Program-made: the position numbers and the translations under genes | Assembly: GCF_036346855.1 (NCBI RefSeq) | Contig: NZ_CP107841.1 | Coordinates: 8,250,001-8,314,000, forward strand | DNA from: Streptomyces europaeiscabiei | Lineage (GTDB): Bacteria; Actinomycetota; Actinomycetes; Streptomycetales; Streptomycetaceae | Length of the DNA: 64,000 bases | Reading direction: 5' to 3' | Notes under the pieces: generated by a model | The model's input: the letters and a program-made list of their open reading frames with translations, nothing else | What the model was told of the DNA's origin: nothing | The model's database searches: none | Shown: piece after piece, positions 38,578-47,657 of the stretch | Layout: every line of letters starts with the position of its first letter | How positions within the stretch are numbered: position 1 is the stretch's first letter

Positions 38578-38656
38578 AGGGCACTGGCACTCCGAACAGC
38601 ACCGATCCGGCTGTCCGAGGCCCCTGGGGACGGTCTCAGTCGGTTTTCGGCCGGTC

Positions 38657-39139
38657 TCAGCCCCCGAACACGACGCCCACCCACGCCCCCGCCACCAGCA
38701 GGCACGCGAAGAGCTCCGCCAGGACGCTCGACCCGCCCGAGCGCATCGCCCTGCGTGTGGCGTCCTTCGCCGCGTCGTGGCGGCCCAGGCGGAGCCGCTC
38801 GGAGAGGTAGATGCCGGCGACGAAGCCGGGGATCGTGCCGAGCACGGGGAGGAGGACGAAACCGAGGAAGGCGCCGGAACCGGCGTACACGCCCATTCGG
38901 GGGGTTGCGCCGCTCTCCGTCAGGCGCCGGGGCGGCAGGCTCCAGCGGACCGCCCAGGACACGAGCAGCACGACGGTGGCGCCCACCAGCACCCACCAGG
39001 CGACGGGCCGTGGGTCCTCCAGAGCCCACCACATGACCCCGGCCCACACCAGCCAGGACCCCGGTACGCCGGGCACCAGCACTCCGCACAGGCCGAGCAG
39101 CAGCACCACCGCGACCAGCAGGAGTTCCCACGCTCCCAT
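38657..39139 (-). CDS. DUF456 domain-containing membrane protein
   Basis: A 160-residue integral membrane protein with four or five hydrophobic segments: LLLVAVVLLLGLCGVLVPGV, WVLVGATVVLLVSWAV, GFVLLPVLGTIPGFVAGIYL and a C-terminal span. The pairing of LVPGVPGSWLVW near the start with PVLGTIPGFVAGIYLSERLR is the DUF456 signature. Function unknown. It is monocistronic and opposite in direction to its neighbours. Confidence 0.85.
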   Translation of the reverse strand: MGAWELLLVAVVLLLGLCGVLVPGVPGSWLVWAGVMWWALEDPRPVAWWVLVGATVVLLVSWAVRWSLPPRRLTESGATPRMGVYAGSGAFLGFVLLPVLGTIPGFVAGIYLSERLRLGRHDAAKDATRRAMRSGGSSVLAELFACLLVAGAWVGVVFGG

Positions 39140-39184
39140 CTGCCCAGGGTGCCGGATCGCGGGAGAAAGCGCAGGTCAGTGGTA

Positions 39185-39300
39185 TCAGTCCTGGATCACC
39201 CAGGGCCGCATCTCCAGGTAGGTGTCGTGCGCCCCGAGTGTGAGCCGGCGCGCGAGGTCCGGTGCGCCGGTGGCGCGCCCGCGGACACTGGTGCCCGGCG
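39185..39300 (-). other. Possible C-terminal gene remnant; 39140-39688 otherwise empty
   Basis: On the minus strand a frame ends RRLTLGAHDTYLEMRPWVIQ followed by D and a stop. It looks protein-like and ordered but has no beginning: upstream the frame dissolves into Arg-rich shadow sequence. I cannot name the family. The rest of the 550 bp has no gene; the promoter of the PP2C-like gene at 39689 must lie near its right end. Confidence 0.25.
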
Positions 39301-39688
39301 CGCCGAATCGAGCGTTCCGGCGCGCCGCCGCCTCGGCGCATCGTCACCGCACCGCGCGTTCACATCCCACCGACGAGGCGGGGTCCCACAGCGGAATGCC
39401 AGGTACATGCCTCACACTCGGGCCGACCGGCCCACGCGCCCGCACCGCGCCCTGGTCGCCCCGGCGCCGCCGGGCGGTTTCTCCTGTGGGGGGTGGCACC
39501 GCCCGGCGGTCTCTTCCTGGACCCTCGGAAGGGCCGGCGCATGTGCCGGACCCCACCGATCCCTCGACTCCCTTGCCTCGCACCGGAGTTCGACGTGTAG
39601 TCCGACACGCCGTGAGGTCGTCGGCTCTGCGGACCGATTTTCCGGATGCCCCGTTTTCATACGGCTCCTGAGGTGGACAATTAGGGGC

Positions 39689-42133
39689 ATGAGCCAGCAG
39701 GGGGAGAAGCCCACCGGTCACGAGGACGACTGGTGGCGGCAGTTGTACGACGACACCAACGGGGACACGGGCCCCTCGGTCGCGGCCGATTCCCTCGACG
39801 ACCGCTTCGCCTCGGCGGCGGACACGGTCGGGAAGCCGTCGGAGACTCCGACGGCACCGGCCGATCCGGCGAGCGGGCCGGACGCGCCGGGTGCGCCGGG
39901 TGCGACCCATCCGGCGAGTGCGCCGGGTGCGTCGACTCCGGCAACCCCGGCAACCCCGGCAACCCCGGCAACCCCGGCGAGCGCGCCGAGGACGTCGAGG
40001 ACGTCGAGGGCGTCGGGCACCCCGGGGACCTGGGGGGCCGTACCCGGTACGTCGGGCGCCTGGGCAGCCGTGCCGGGTACCTCGCCCGCGAGGGGAGCAT
40101 CGCGTGGCGGGTCCGACAGGAGGCCGGGCGGATCGGGCGAGGGGCCGAACACCACGAGCGGACCACGCGCAGACCCGCAGACCTCGGACCCTGCCCCGAG
40201 CACCCCGGGCTCCCTCTCGGACAGGGTGCCTCCACAGGGTCCGCCCGGCGGACCCAGGGGCTGGGGAGGCCGGAGCGACGATGGATCCGGCGAACCCGGC
40301 AGACGAGGCGGGCAAGGCGGGCAGAGCGGCCTCGGCGATCCCGGCGATCCCGGCGATCCCGGCGGATCCGCCGGATCCGCCGGGCGGGCCGGGCGAGACG
40401 AACGAGGCGAACGAGGCGACCGGCCGGGCCACCCCCCGGTTCCCTCCTCAGCCCCCAGCCCCACCCCGTTCACCGACCCCGTCTCTCCTCCCGCCCCGAC
40501 CTCTCCTCCCGCCCCCACCTCTCCTCCGGGCCGCACCCCTCCCCCCTCGGACCGCACTCTTCCCCTCACTCCCGCCACAGACCCCCTCCGCCGCAGCGGT
40601 CTCGTCCCGCAGCCCGCGCCCTGGGAACCGCCGCCCGTCCAGCCGTCGGGGCCGGTGACCTTTCCGCCCGCACCCACCCCGCCGGGCTTCCTCGCGGCCG
40701 CGCCCTGGCGGCGGGCGCCCGCGCAGCGACCCACGGGCGGCGTACCCGCCATGGGCCCCCCGGCCGGCGCGGTGCCCTCTTACGGCGGCAGCCGTCCCGA
40801 CGACGCGTCTCCCGGCGATACGCCCCCACAGGACGCCGTCCGAGGCGGCACGCCCCCACGGGACACGTCCCGCAGTGCCACACCCTCCCCGGACACGTCC
40901 CGCAGTGCCACACCCTCCCCGGACACGTCCCGCAGTGCCACTCCCTCCCCGGACACGTCCCGCAGTGCCACACCCTCCCCGGACACGTCCCGCAGTGCCA
41001 CTCCCTCCCCGGACACGTCCCGCAGTGGCACGCCCTCCCCGCCCTCGCCGATGCCGTCCTCGTCTCCCGGCTCGGCCGCCGAACCGTCCGACGCCCGGCC
41101 CCCCACCCGTCTCGACCTGCCCACCCTCCAGGCACAGGAGGTCACCCTGGTCACCGGGACTCAGCGGGTGCGGGTCGAGTACGTGGGGTCCGGGCCGCCC
41201 ACGTACGACGCGGAGCCGACCGCGCTGCCGCCGGCGGATCCGGAGGATCTGGGGGATCTGGTCGCGGACACGGTGCTGGACGGCGCGCGCTACGGGGCGT
41301 GCACGCTGCGCGCCGCGTCGTTGCGCGGCGACTCGGCGCGCTACCGGGGCGAGCCGCGGCGGGACGCACTCCTGACCGCCCGTTTCGGCCTGGGGGAGCA
41401 GGCGCTCGTACTGGTGGCCATGGCGACCGGTGCCCGGGCCACGCCGGGTGCGCACCGCGCGGCGGCGGAGGCGTGCCGGTGGATCGGGCGGGCCGTCGGG
41501 CTCAGCCACGCACGGCTGGTGGAGGACATCCGCGCGGCCCGGCGCGGCGACCTCAAGTCCGGGCTGCACCGGCTCACCGACCGCAGCCTCGGCAGACTGC
41601 GCGCCAGCGCGGCCGAGCAGGGGCTCGACCCGGAGGAGTACACGGCGAGCCTGCGCTGTCTGTTGATCCCGGCCGACCCCCGGTGCCGTACGCGGGTGTT
41701 CTTCGGGGTCGGCGCCGGCGGGCTGTTCCGGCTGCGGGACGGGGACTGGCAGGACATAGAGCCCCGGGTCGCCGACACGGCGGGCGCGCCGGTGCTCGGC
41801 TTCGGCTCGCTGCCGCACGAGACCCCCGACGGCGACCGCCTCACCATGGACCTCGGCATCACGACACCCCCGAGCCCGTACGAACCTGCCTCCGCCCCAC
41901 CCCGTGAACCCTTCCGCTTCCGTGCCTCCGTGGCCCGGGAGGAGGACGTTCTGCTCCTGTGCACCGGCGGGTTGGCCGAACCGCTGCGCGGGGAGGCGCC
42001 GCTCGCCGAGTATCTGGCGGCGCGCTGGGGAGCCGCCGAGCCACCCGGCCTCGCCGCGTTCCTCGCCGACGCCCAGGTCAGGGTCAAGGGGTACACGGAC
42101 GACCGTACGGCCGCCGCCGTGTGGGAGGCCTGA
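39689..42133 (+). CDS. PP2C-like protein with long repetitive N-terminus, probable pseudophosphatase
   Basis: The start MSQQGEKPTGHEDDWWRQLY follows AGGGG and gives 814 residues. Residues about 35-470 are disordered, dominated by Pro, Ala, Gly, Ser and Thr, including PAT repeats and six copies of DTSRSATPSP. From about 480 a PP2C-type domain follows (CTLRAASLRGDSARYRGEPR, ALLTARFGLGEQALVLVAMA, HRLTDRSLGRLR, FFGVGAGGLFRLRDGDW, VLLLCTGGLAEPL). Where active PP2C enzymes have the metal-binding ADGMGG this has AMATGAR, and the later SDG is TGG, so the metal ligands appear lost. A scaffold or sensor role is inferred. An RsbW-like ATPase gene follows about 450 bp downstream. Confidence 0.72.
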   Translation: MSQQGEKPTGHEDDWWRQLYDDTNGDTGPSVAADSLDDRFASAADTVGKPSETPTAPADPASGPDAPGAPGATHPASAPGASTPATPATPATPATPASAPRTSRTSRASGTPGTWGAVPGTSGAWAAVPGTSPARGASRGGSDRRPGGSGEGPNTTSGPRADPQTSDPAPSTPGSLSDRVPPQGPPGGPRGWGGRSDDGSGEPGRRGGQGGQSGLGDPGDPGDPGGSAGSAGRAGRDERGERGDRPGHPPVPSSAPSPTPFTDPVSPPAPTSPPAPTSPPGRTPPPSDRTLPLTPATDPLRRSGLVPQPAPWEPPPVQPSGPVTFPPAPTPPGFLAAAPWRRAPAQRPTGGVPAMGPPAGAVPSYGGSRPDDASPGDTPPQDAVRGGTPPRDTSRSATPSPDTSRSATPSPDTSRSATPSPDTSRSATPSPDTSRSATPSPDTSRSGTPSPPSPMPSSSPGSAAEPSDARPPTRLDLPTLQAQEVTLVTGTQRVRVEYVGSGPPTYDAEPTALPPADPEDLGDLVADTVLDGARYGACTLRAASLRGDSARYRGEPRRDALLTARFGLGEQALVLVAMATGARATPGAHRAAAEACRWIGRAVGLSHARLVEDIRAARRGDLKSGLHRLTDRSLGRLRASAAEQGLDPEEYTASLRCLLIPADPRCRTRVFFGVGAGGLFRLRDGDWQDIEPRVADTAGAPVLGFGSLPHETPDGDRLTMDLGITTPPSPYEPASAPPREPFRFRASVAREEDVLLLCTGGLAEPLRGEAPLAEYLAARWGAAEPPGLAAFLADAQVRVKGYTDDRTAAAVWEA
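40861..41040 (+). repeat. Six perfect-length 30-bp coding repeats
   Basis: The unit GGACACGTCCCGCAGTGCCA plus CACCCTCCCC is repeated six times without a gap, with only two variable positions (CACACC/CACTCC; GTGCC/GTGGC in the last). It encodes the decapeptide DTSRSATPSP. An upstream array of four GCAACCCCG units (39941-39976) lies in the same gene. Confidence 0.95.
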
Positions 42134-42445
42134 CGGCGGCCCCCGGAGGACGGGGACGGGCGTCAATCAGCCGCGCCCGGCCGCACGTTGGCCTGTACCA
42201 GCGCAGGATTCCGGCCAATCAACATCATCGGGGCGGGCGACCCGTCCCGGGCGCGGAACGCGGCGCGCGTACGGAAGTCGTGTCCCGCTGACATACGGCC
42301 GGATCTGTAGCCCCGCCTGGGCAGTTGGGTCCGGCTTCCGCAGTCGGGGCGAGGGTGCCCGGAGTGGGGCGGGGTGGCGGGTCGGTGGGGCCGTGGGGCG
42401 GATTCATGGGGCGGGAAGCGCTGTCACACGGTACCGGCAGCTGGC

Positions 42446-42474
42446 TTGACTCTGTGCGTTTGAAAGCGTACGTA
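42446..42474 (+). promoter_or_regulatory. Candidate promoter for the RsbW-like gene
   Basis: TTGACT at 42446-42451 is followed after 17 bp by TACGTA at 42469-42474, resembling a primary sigma-factor promoter. It is about 105 bp upstream of the preferred start. The rest of 42134-42580 has no other convincing feature. Confidence 0.3.
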
Positions 42475-42580
42475 GGGTCGTTGACGATTCGACATGAGTG
42501 CCGCGATCCGGACGGGGCATGGATCCCCGTGTACGTGTTCGGGCAGGAGGGGAATCGTCATCGGCACGTGGGCGGGGGTC

Positions 42581-43066
42581 ATGAAGAGGCAGGCACGAGG
42601 AGGCGGTCCCGTGGTGACAGGGGCCTCCTCGGCAGAGGTGGTGGAGGAAGCAGCCGACGACTCGACGGACAGGGCCGGCGCCGGACAGCTGAAACGCAGA
42701 CTGGGCCGGGCGGACCTGAAGGCGGTGCCCGAGGCGCGCAGGGCCCTGCGGGAGCTGCTGCGGCAATGGGGGAGGCCGGAAAGATCGGAGATTGCGGAAC
42801 TGCTGACGAGCGAGCTGGTCACCAACGCGCTCGTCCACACCGACCACGACGCGGTGCTGACCGCCACCGTCTCACCGCGCGGACTCCACGTGGAGGTCCG
42901 GGACTTCGTGGGGCGCAGGCCCCGACCCAGGGTGCCGAACGCCGACGACAGCACGCATGGACGCGGTCTCTTCCTCGTCCAGGCTCTCGCCGACACCTGG
43001 GGGGTACGGGCGCACGGGGTGGGCAAGGCGGTGTGGTTCGACCTCGACGGCGGACTGACGCAGTGA
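42581..43066 (+). CDS. RsbW-like ATP-binding protein (HATPase_c_2)
   Basis: The ATG at 42581 gives 161 residues; an in-frame ATG at 42494 would add 29 residues of Gly/Cys-rich sequence without a ribosome site. The GHKL ATP-binding motifs are visible: ELLTSELVTNALVHTDHDAV (N box), VEVRDFVGRRPRPRVP (a modified G1) and HGRGLFLVQALADTWGV (G2). Streptomyces encode dozens of such anti-sigma-kinase-like proteins; without an anti-sigma antagonist gene nearby its target is unknown. Proximity to the PP2C-like gene raises the possibility of a partner-switching pair. Confidence 0.8.
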   Translation: MKRQARGGGPVVTGASSAEVVEEAADDSTDRAGAGQLKRRLGRADLKAVPEARRALRELLRQWGRPERSEIAELLTSELVTNALVHTDHDAVLTATVSPRGLHVEVRDFVGRRPRPRVPNADDSTHGRGLFLVQALADTWGVRAHGVGKAVWFDLDGGLTQ

Positions 43067-43197
43067 CGTCCGGGCGTCCGTCGAAGAGGGCGCCGACCAT
43101 GAGGCCGACCATGCGGGCGGACGCAAGGACGGACCCACGTCCGGACGTGACACGAACCGTGCATCGGACGTGAACGGACGGGCATCGGACCGCGAAA

Positions 43198-43233
43198 CGG
43201 ACAGGGGCGCGGCTTGTGCCGCGCCCCTGTCCG
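43198..43233. terminator. Bidirectional hairpin between convergent genes
   Basis: A perfect 16-bp stem (CGGACAGGGGCGCGGC, 43198-43213) closes a TTGT loop and pairs with 43218-43233. It lies between the RsbW-like gene and the end of the DUF2637 gene. Confidence 0.85.
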
Positions 43234-43248
43234 ATGTGTGGCTCGTGA

Positions 43249-44304
43249 TCAGCCGAACTGCTGCTCCAGGTCCTTGAGCTTGCGCTCCAGGGAGTCGAGC
43301 CGCGGCAGGGCCATCGTGTCGTCCTCCGCGGTGAGGTCGACGGTCAGCGACTTGTCAGCACCGTTGCGCACGGGCTGGAGGGAGGGACGCGACCGCACGG
43401 GCAGCTGCTCCGGCGTCGATATGGCAGGCTCCGAGGCGACCTGGGCCGCCGGCACGCGCTCCACGGTGGTGTCCACCTGGCGCCCGCCGCCACCGCCGCC
43501 GCCCCGGCCGGGCAGACCCCGGTGGCCCCGGCTGATCGCCTTGAGGTGGGCGCGCTCCAGACGCTCCTGCTCCCGCTTGCGCGTCCGGGTCTCTTCCTTG
43601 ATCCGCTTGTCCTCGCGCACCTCGTCCACGGCCTCGTCCAGGCTGCGCACGCCCTCCAGGAGCATCAGCGACCAGGCCTTGTACGTCTCGCGCGGGGCCC
43701 GCAGCCAGCGGACGATACGGATCTGCGGCAGCGGACGCGGCACCAGGCCCTGCTCGCGCAGCGCGGCCCGGCGGGTCTGCTTGAGCGCGCGGTCGAAGAG
43801 CACCGCCGCGGACATGGACATGCCTGCGAAGAACTGCGGGGCGCCGTCGTGGCCGAGGCCCCTGGGAGCGTGCACCCAGTTGAACCAGGCCGCCGCACCG
43901 GCGAACGTCCAGACGAGTATCCGTGAGCCGAGGGCCGCGTCACCGTGGCTGGCCTCGCGCACGGCGAGTACCGAGCAGAACATGGCGGCGCCGTCCAGGC
44001 CGAACGGAACCAGGTACTGCCACCCGTTGGAGAGGCCCAGGTTCTGCTCGCCGAAGCCGACCAGGCCGCGGAAGGAGAGCGCGGCTGCGACCGCGGCACA
44101 GCAGAAGAGGAGGATGTAGGAGGCCGTGGCGTAGAGGGCCTCCTTGCGCCTGCGGCGCTCCTCGCTGCGTTCCCACGAATCCTCGGTCTTCGCGTGCTCC
44201 CCGGAGCGCTTGCCGCGCGCGAGCACCGCAACCGCCGCCAGCATGCCCAGGAGCAGTACGGCGCCCGGAAGCAGCCAGTTCAGCGATATGTCGGTCAATC
44301 TCAT
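43249..44304 (-). CDS. DUF2637 domain-containing membrane protein
   Basis: The ATG at 44304 with AAGGGA upstream gives 351 residues starting MRLTDISLNWLLPGAVLLLG; an extension to 44355 is unlikely. One N-terminal span is followed by a basic charged loop and four spans of the DUF2637 type (ATASYILLFCCAAVAAALSF, LVPFGLDGAAMFCSVLAV, ILVWTFAGAAAWFNWVHAPR). The cytoplasmic C-terminal half is long, Arg/Glu-rich coiled coil (VREDKRIKEETRTRKREQER), a Gly run, and a closing helix LDSLERKLKDLEQQFG. DUF2637 also occurs in Streptomyces plasmid-spread proteins, but here it is chromosomal-looking with no transfer genes. Role unknown. Confidence 0.8.
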   Translation of the reverse strand: MRLTDISLNWLLPGAVLLLGMLAAVAVLARGKRSGEHAKTEDSWERSEERRRRKEALYATASYILLFCCAAVAAALSFRGLVGFGEQNLGLSNGWQYLVPFGLDGAAMFCSVLAVREASHGDAALGSRILVWTFAGAAAWFNWVHAPRGLGHDGAPQFFAGMSMSAAVLFDRALKQTRRAALREQGLVPRPLPQIRIVRWLRAPRETYKAWSLMLLEGVRSLDEAVDEVREDKRIKEETRTRKREQERLERAHLKAISRGHRGLPGRGGGGGGGRQVDTTVERVPAAQVASEPAISTPEQLPVRSRPSLQPVRNGADKSLTVDLTAEDDTMALPRLDSLERKLKDLEQQFG

Positions 44305-44640
44305 CAGGGGTCCCTTGCATTGGGATAGGGCGTAACGCCCGCCATAGTGGCCCAATCCTCGCGGCCCTCAGGGGGTTTCGGGGCAAGAGACCGCCAAAGA
44401 AGTGCAATGAGTGACGCCAGGCGGCATTCTGCTCGAACTACCGCGCGAGGGACGGGAGTTGAGTGCGAGTGAGATTACCCGTTCGAGTGGTTCCACGGAA
44501 AGTTCCTGCGACAAGTGAGGAATTTGTGAACCACCTGTAACCAAACGAGGGTCCCACCCGGATTTGATCTTACGGCACATGCCGCGGGCGATCGCCGGGG
44601 GGTCGCCCGGCGAGAAGCATCCCCGTCCGGCGAGGGTCCG

Positions 44641-45507
44641 TCAACTGTTGGAGGCGGTCGTCAGTTTGGTGATCCGGTCCGCATCGCAGGTGCGTGGACA
44701 GGTCACACAGGTGTCGTCCGGGGCCAGTGTGTAGAACATGCAGCAGCTCGCCCGGTCCCGGGTGGGCAGCGACTCGCCGCCGGGGCCGGTCAGTTCGCGG
44801 AACCCGGCACCTCCCACGTACGGCCGGGTCGTGCCCGGCAGCAGCAGCTCCAGCTCGCGCCGGCAGCGCTCCTGCTCGTCGGCGCCCAGGAGTTCGGCTA
44901 TGTACCAGATCCCCTCGACGATCTCGTCGGTCGCCATGCCCCACAGTGCGCGCCCGCGCCGTCGCATCCGTGGTCCGAAGCCGCCGAGAACCGGTTCTAT
45001 GTGCTCGGCGAACGCCGCCCGCACCTCGGCCCGCAGCGCCTCCTCGTCCGGAACCACCCGGGCGCCGGGCTCGCCGGCCGCCGGATCGCCCGGCAGGCAG
45101 CTGAACGTTTCGCCACGCACCACCAGCCGGCTCTGCTCGCGCTGGAACGCCACATGCCCGGCGGGGAACCGTGGCACCCGGCGCTGCAGGAACCAGGGGA
45201 CCGTGAAGAGCAGGCAGGCGTACCAGGAGTACCGGTGCAGCCCGAAGGCCGCCACCACGTCCGGGCGGCCCTCGCGGCCGTAGTCCCGCAGTATCTGGGT
45301 CTCGTCCCACGCGAGGAACGCGTCCAGCTCGGCTCCGGCCGCCGCGAGCCCGGCGGCACGGACCCACCCCTCACCCTCGGGCAAGGGGTCCGTGGGAGAG
45401 AGTTCTGTCACGCTCACCATCGGCAGGACCTCGGTCAGGCGGGTGTACGCGGCCGTCACGGGCGACGTGCGTGACGTGGGGGACGGTGCCTGAGCTGAGT
45501 GGGGCAT
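44641..45507 (-). CDS. FhuF-like ferric siderophore reductase
   Basis: The ATG at 45507 gives 288 residues; a start further upstream would run through the iron-box-like palindrome. The C-terminus holds the FhuF [2Fe-2S] motif RASCCMFYTLAPDDTCVTCP, i.e. CCX10CX2C, and the domain before it (YSWYACLLFTVPWFLQRRVP) is typical of the family. The protein reduces iron in imported siderophore complexes to release Fe(II) in the cytoplasm. No siderophore transporter adjoins. Regulation by an IdeR/DmdR1-type repressor is suggested by the palindrome 32 bp upstream of the start. Confidence 0.85.
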   Translation of the reverse strand: MPHSAQAPSPTSRTSPVTAAYTRLTEVLPMVSVTELSPTDPLPEGEGWVRAAGLAAAGAELDAFLAWDETQILRDYGREGRPDVVAAFGLHRYSWYACLLFTVPWFLQRRVPRFPAGHVAFQREQSRLVVRGETFSCLPGDPAAGEPGARVVPDEEALRAEVRAAFAEHIEPVLGGFGPRMRRRGRALWGMATDEIVEGIWYIAELLGADEQERCRRELELLLPGTTRPYVGGAGFRELTGPGGESLPTRDRASCCMFYTLAPDDTCVTCPRTCDADRITKLTTASNS

Positions 45508-45538
45508 ACGGGGACCGCCGTTTCGCCGTCGCTGCCAA

Positions 45539-45554
45539 GTAAGGGTGACCTTAC
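45539..45554. promoter_or_regulatory. Iron-box-like palindrome (DmdR1/IdeR type)
   Basis: GTAAGG and CCTTAC flank a GTGA centre, an inverted repeat of 6+4+6 bp upstream of the FhuF-like gene. It resembles the core of actinobacterial iron boxes (TTAGGTTAGGCTAACCTAA type), though shorter and less AT-rich. Position and target gene make iron repression plausible. Confidence 0.5.
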
Positions 45555-45705
45555 CCGAGGCGGTCGAGGTTTGAACTGAGGGCATGTGCGCCTATGGTGC
45601 TTTACGACCGGTAACAACCCCAGTAATGACCTAAGCGCCCCCATGTACCCAGTCGGCCGCACCACCGGGCCCACTCGACACACGACTCGGCTCGGAGGAG
45701 GACCC

Positions 45706-46554
45706 GTGGAACAGGCCGGACCGCGCTCGCGCCAGGCCGCCGCGAGTGCGCCGGACGCCACCGCCGCCCGTCCGGCATCGGCCTACCGCGTGCCCATGCA
45801 GCCCGGAGTCGCGGACGTCGACCGGGAGCGGGGCATCGCGGCGGACGGCGCCACGGCCCGCGGCGAGCACACGCACAGCGAGACGCCCATTCCACTGCCG
45901 CGCTCACCGGAGCGCCCCGTCGTTCAGCGGGCCTCCGTGCGGGGCCAGATCCTCGACGCGCTGCGGGCCGCGCTCGCCGGTGGGGAGCTGACGCCGGGGG
46001 AGGTGTACTCGGCGCCCGCGCTCGGTGACCAGTTCGGGGTCTCTGCGACTCCCGTACGCGAGGCGATGCAGCAACTGGCCATCGAGGGCGCGGTCGAGGT
46101 CGTGCCCAACCGGGGGTTCCGAGTCGTACGGCGGGGCGCCCGGGAGCTGGCCGAGCTCGCGGAGGTGCGGGCGCTGCTCCAGGTGCCGGTGATCATGCGG
46201 CTCGCGCGCACGTTGCAGGCGGACCGCTGGGGTGAGCTGCGTCCGCTCGCCGACGAGACGGCTCGTGCGGCGTCCTCCGGGTGCCGGGCGACGTACGGGG
46301 AGGCGGACCGGGCCTTCCACCGCGGCGTGCTGGGGCTGGCCGGGAACGAGCAGCTGCTGCAGATCGCGGACGACCTCCACCGGCGTACCCAACTGCCGTT
46401 GGGGATCGGCCGCCTGGGTGACGTGGGAAGCGGTGGCAGGGTCGAACTCATGGCTGATGCGGCGGAGCACATCGCGTTGTTGGACGCGCTGATGGCGGAG
46501 GACCTGGAAGCGGCCTGCTGTCTGGTGGAGAAGCATTTCGGCGTGGTGGGGTAA
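45706..46554 (+). CDS. GntR-family transcriptional regulator, FadR/FCD type
   Basis: GGAGGAG at 45694-45700 sets a GTG at 45706 and a 282-residue protein. The first 70 residues are disordered. The winged helix spans about 75-145 (VRGQILDALRAALAGGELTP, GVSATPVREAMQQLAIEGAV), followed by an all-helical FCD effector domain with putative metal ligands (EADRAFHRGVL and HIALLDALMAEDLEAA). Neighbours do not reveal the effector or targets. Confidence 0.88.
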   Translation: MEQAGPRSRQAAASAPDATAARPASAYRVPMQPGVADVDRERGIAADGATARGEHTHSETPIPLPRSPERPVVQRASVRGQILDALRAALAGGELTPGEVYSAPALGDQFGVSATPVREAMQQLAIEGAVEVVPNRGFRVVRRGARELAELAEVRALLQVPVIMRLARTLQADRWGELRPLADETARAASSGCRATYGEADRAFHRGVLGLAGNEQLLQIADDLHRRTQLPLGIGRLGDVGSGGRVELMADAAEHIALLDALMAEDLEAACCLVEKHFGVVG

Positions 46555-46615
46555 GGGGCGACCCGACGCCGTTGGGGCTGCGGAGCGTTGCCGACCCCGC
46601 CGGTCGGCCGTGACT

Positions 46616-46843
46616 GGTCGCGCAGCTCCCGGCGCCCTGGTGTCCCGCGCCCTGGTGTCCCGCTTCGGAGGTTGCCGGACAGTTCCGGCTGCGCCGTGGA
46701 CGGTCGACGCGGCTGGTCGGCGGTGGGAATTCGACCGGCGACGACGTGACGGGTCTGTCTGCCGACGGATTCAGGCGCAGGACAACCAGGAGACTCCGGG
46801 CGCGGCCCATGCCGTCGAGGGGCGCGGGGAACCGGGCGACCGG
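46616..46843. repeat. Facing copies of the intergenic repeat; 46555-46880 non-coding
   Basis: GGTCGCGCAGCTCCCGGCGC at 46616-46635 and, about 180 bp on, GAGGGGCGCGGGGAACCGGG (46817-46836) followed by CGACCGG are inverted relative to each other and belong to the family seen at 5564, 36131 and 53880. A 15-bp unit GCGCCCTGGTGTCCC is duplicated inside. No gene is visible. Confidence 0.55.
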
Positions 46844-46880
46844 TCCCCACGCACCCGCGGACGAACAGCCTCCTGACCGG

Positions 46881-47657
46881 TCAGGCCGTAGCAGCCGGTG
46901 GTGGTGCCAACTGCCTTGCCAGCCACGTCGGTACACCTCCCAGAAGACGGAACAGCCGCCCGGCCTCCTCGCGGAGTCGGGACGCCTCCGGTTCGGATTC
47001 GGTGTCGGCCAGGGAGACGAGGGCCGGGGCGGTACCGACGAGGTAGCCCAACTCCTCGCGCAGACGCAGGGATTCGGCGAAGCCGTGGCGGGCCTCGGCC
47101 AACTCGCCGTCGTGGAGCGCGAGCCCGGCGAGGTGCCGCCAGGTGAAGGACTGCAGCAGCAGGTCGCCGTGAGCGGTCGCGCCCGCGTGGGCCCGGCGGT
47201 AAGCGGCACGGGCGGCCTGCGGGGAGCGGGTGAGGTTCTCGGCGAGAACACCCCGGCGGAAGTCCAGCAGGGCCCGGCCCGGCGCGCCGGGAGCGATCAG
47301 GGCCGCGGCCCGGCCGAGTGCGGCCCGCGCCTCGTCGGCGCGGTCACGGACATGGAACAGTGTGGCCGCGTACGCCAGTTGGCCGCGCTCACAGGCCGCC
47401 GCGCCCCGCTCGTCGTCGGTCCGGGCCTGTGCCTCGGCCGTGCGCAGCGCGTCCTCGGCCTCCTCCCAGCCCTGCTCGGTGTAGAGGCAGCGCTCGACGA
47501 GCAGCGAGGTCCGCTGCAGAGAGGCCTGTGGGGTGTCGGGCTCGATCAGGGCTGCCGCGTCGACCCAGCAGGCGCGTGAGCGCAACCGCCATACCGCGGT
47601 CTGGAGTGGATCGTCGCCGGCGGTCGTTCCGTTACCAGACATGGCGGTATGCGCCAC
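46881..47657 (-). CDS. Helical-repeat (TPR-like) hypothetical protein
   Basis: The GTG at 47657 has GGGAGGG 5 nt upstream and gives 258 residues; ATG at 47642 is the alternative. The protein is nearly all helix, with repeated Ala/Leu/Arg pairs such as LLVERCLYTEQGWEEAEDAL, ARAALGRAAALIAPGAPGRA, and GDLLLQSFTWRHLAGLALHD, which look like tetratricopeptide repeats. It is expected to be a cytoplasmic protein-interaction scaffold. Partner unknown; it lies between the GntR gene and the PucR gene with about 150 bp gaps on both sides where no feature is seen. Confidence 0.65.
   Translation of the reverse strand: MAHTAMSGNGTTAGDDPLQTAVWRLRSRACWVDAAALIEPDTPQASLQRTSLLVERCLYTEQGWEEAEDALRTAEAQARTDDERGAAACERGQLAYAATLFHVRDRADEARAALGRAAALIAPGAPGRALLDFRRGVLAENLTRSPQAARAAYRRAHAGATAHGDLLLQSFTWRHLAGLALHDGELAEARHGFAESLRLREELGYLVGTAPALVSLADTESEPEASRLREEAGRLFRLLGGVPTWLARQLAPPPAATA

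Noticed and set aside
38483..39688. In-frame upstream extension of the PP2C-like gene
   Set aside because: It consists of the SGNH relic and antisense of the DUF456 gene; a proper AGGGG-ATG start exists at 39689.
42325..43173. Long open frame overlapping the RsbW-like gene
   Set aside because: Arg/Gly-rich translation of a shadow frame in high-GC DNA; the frame with GHKL motifs is the real gene.
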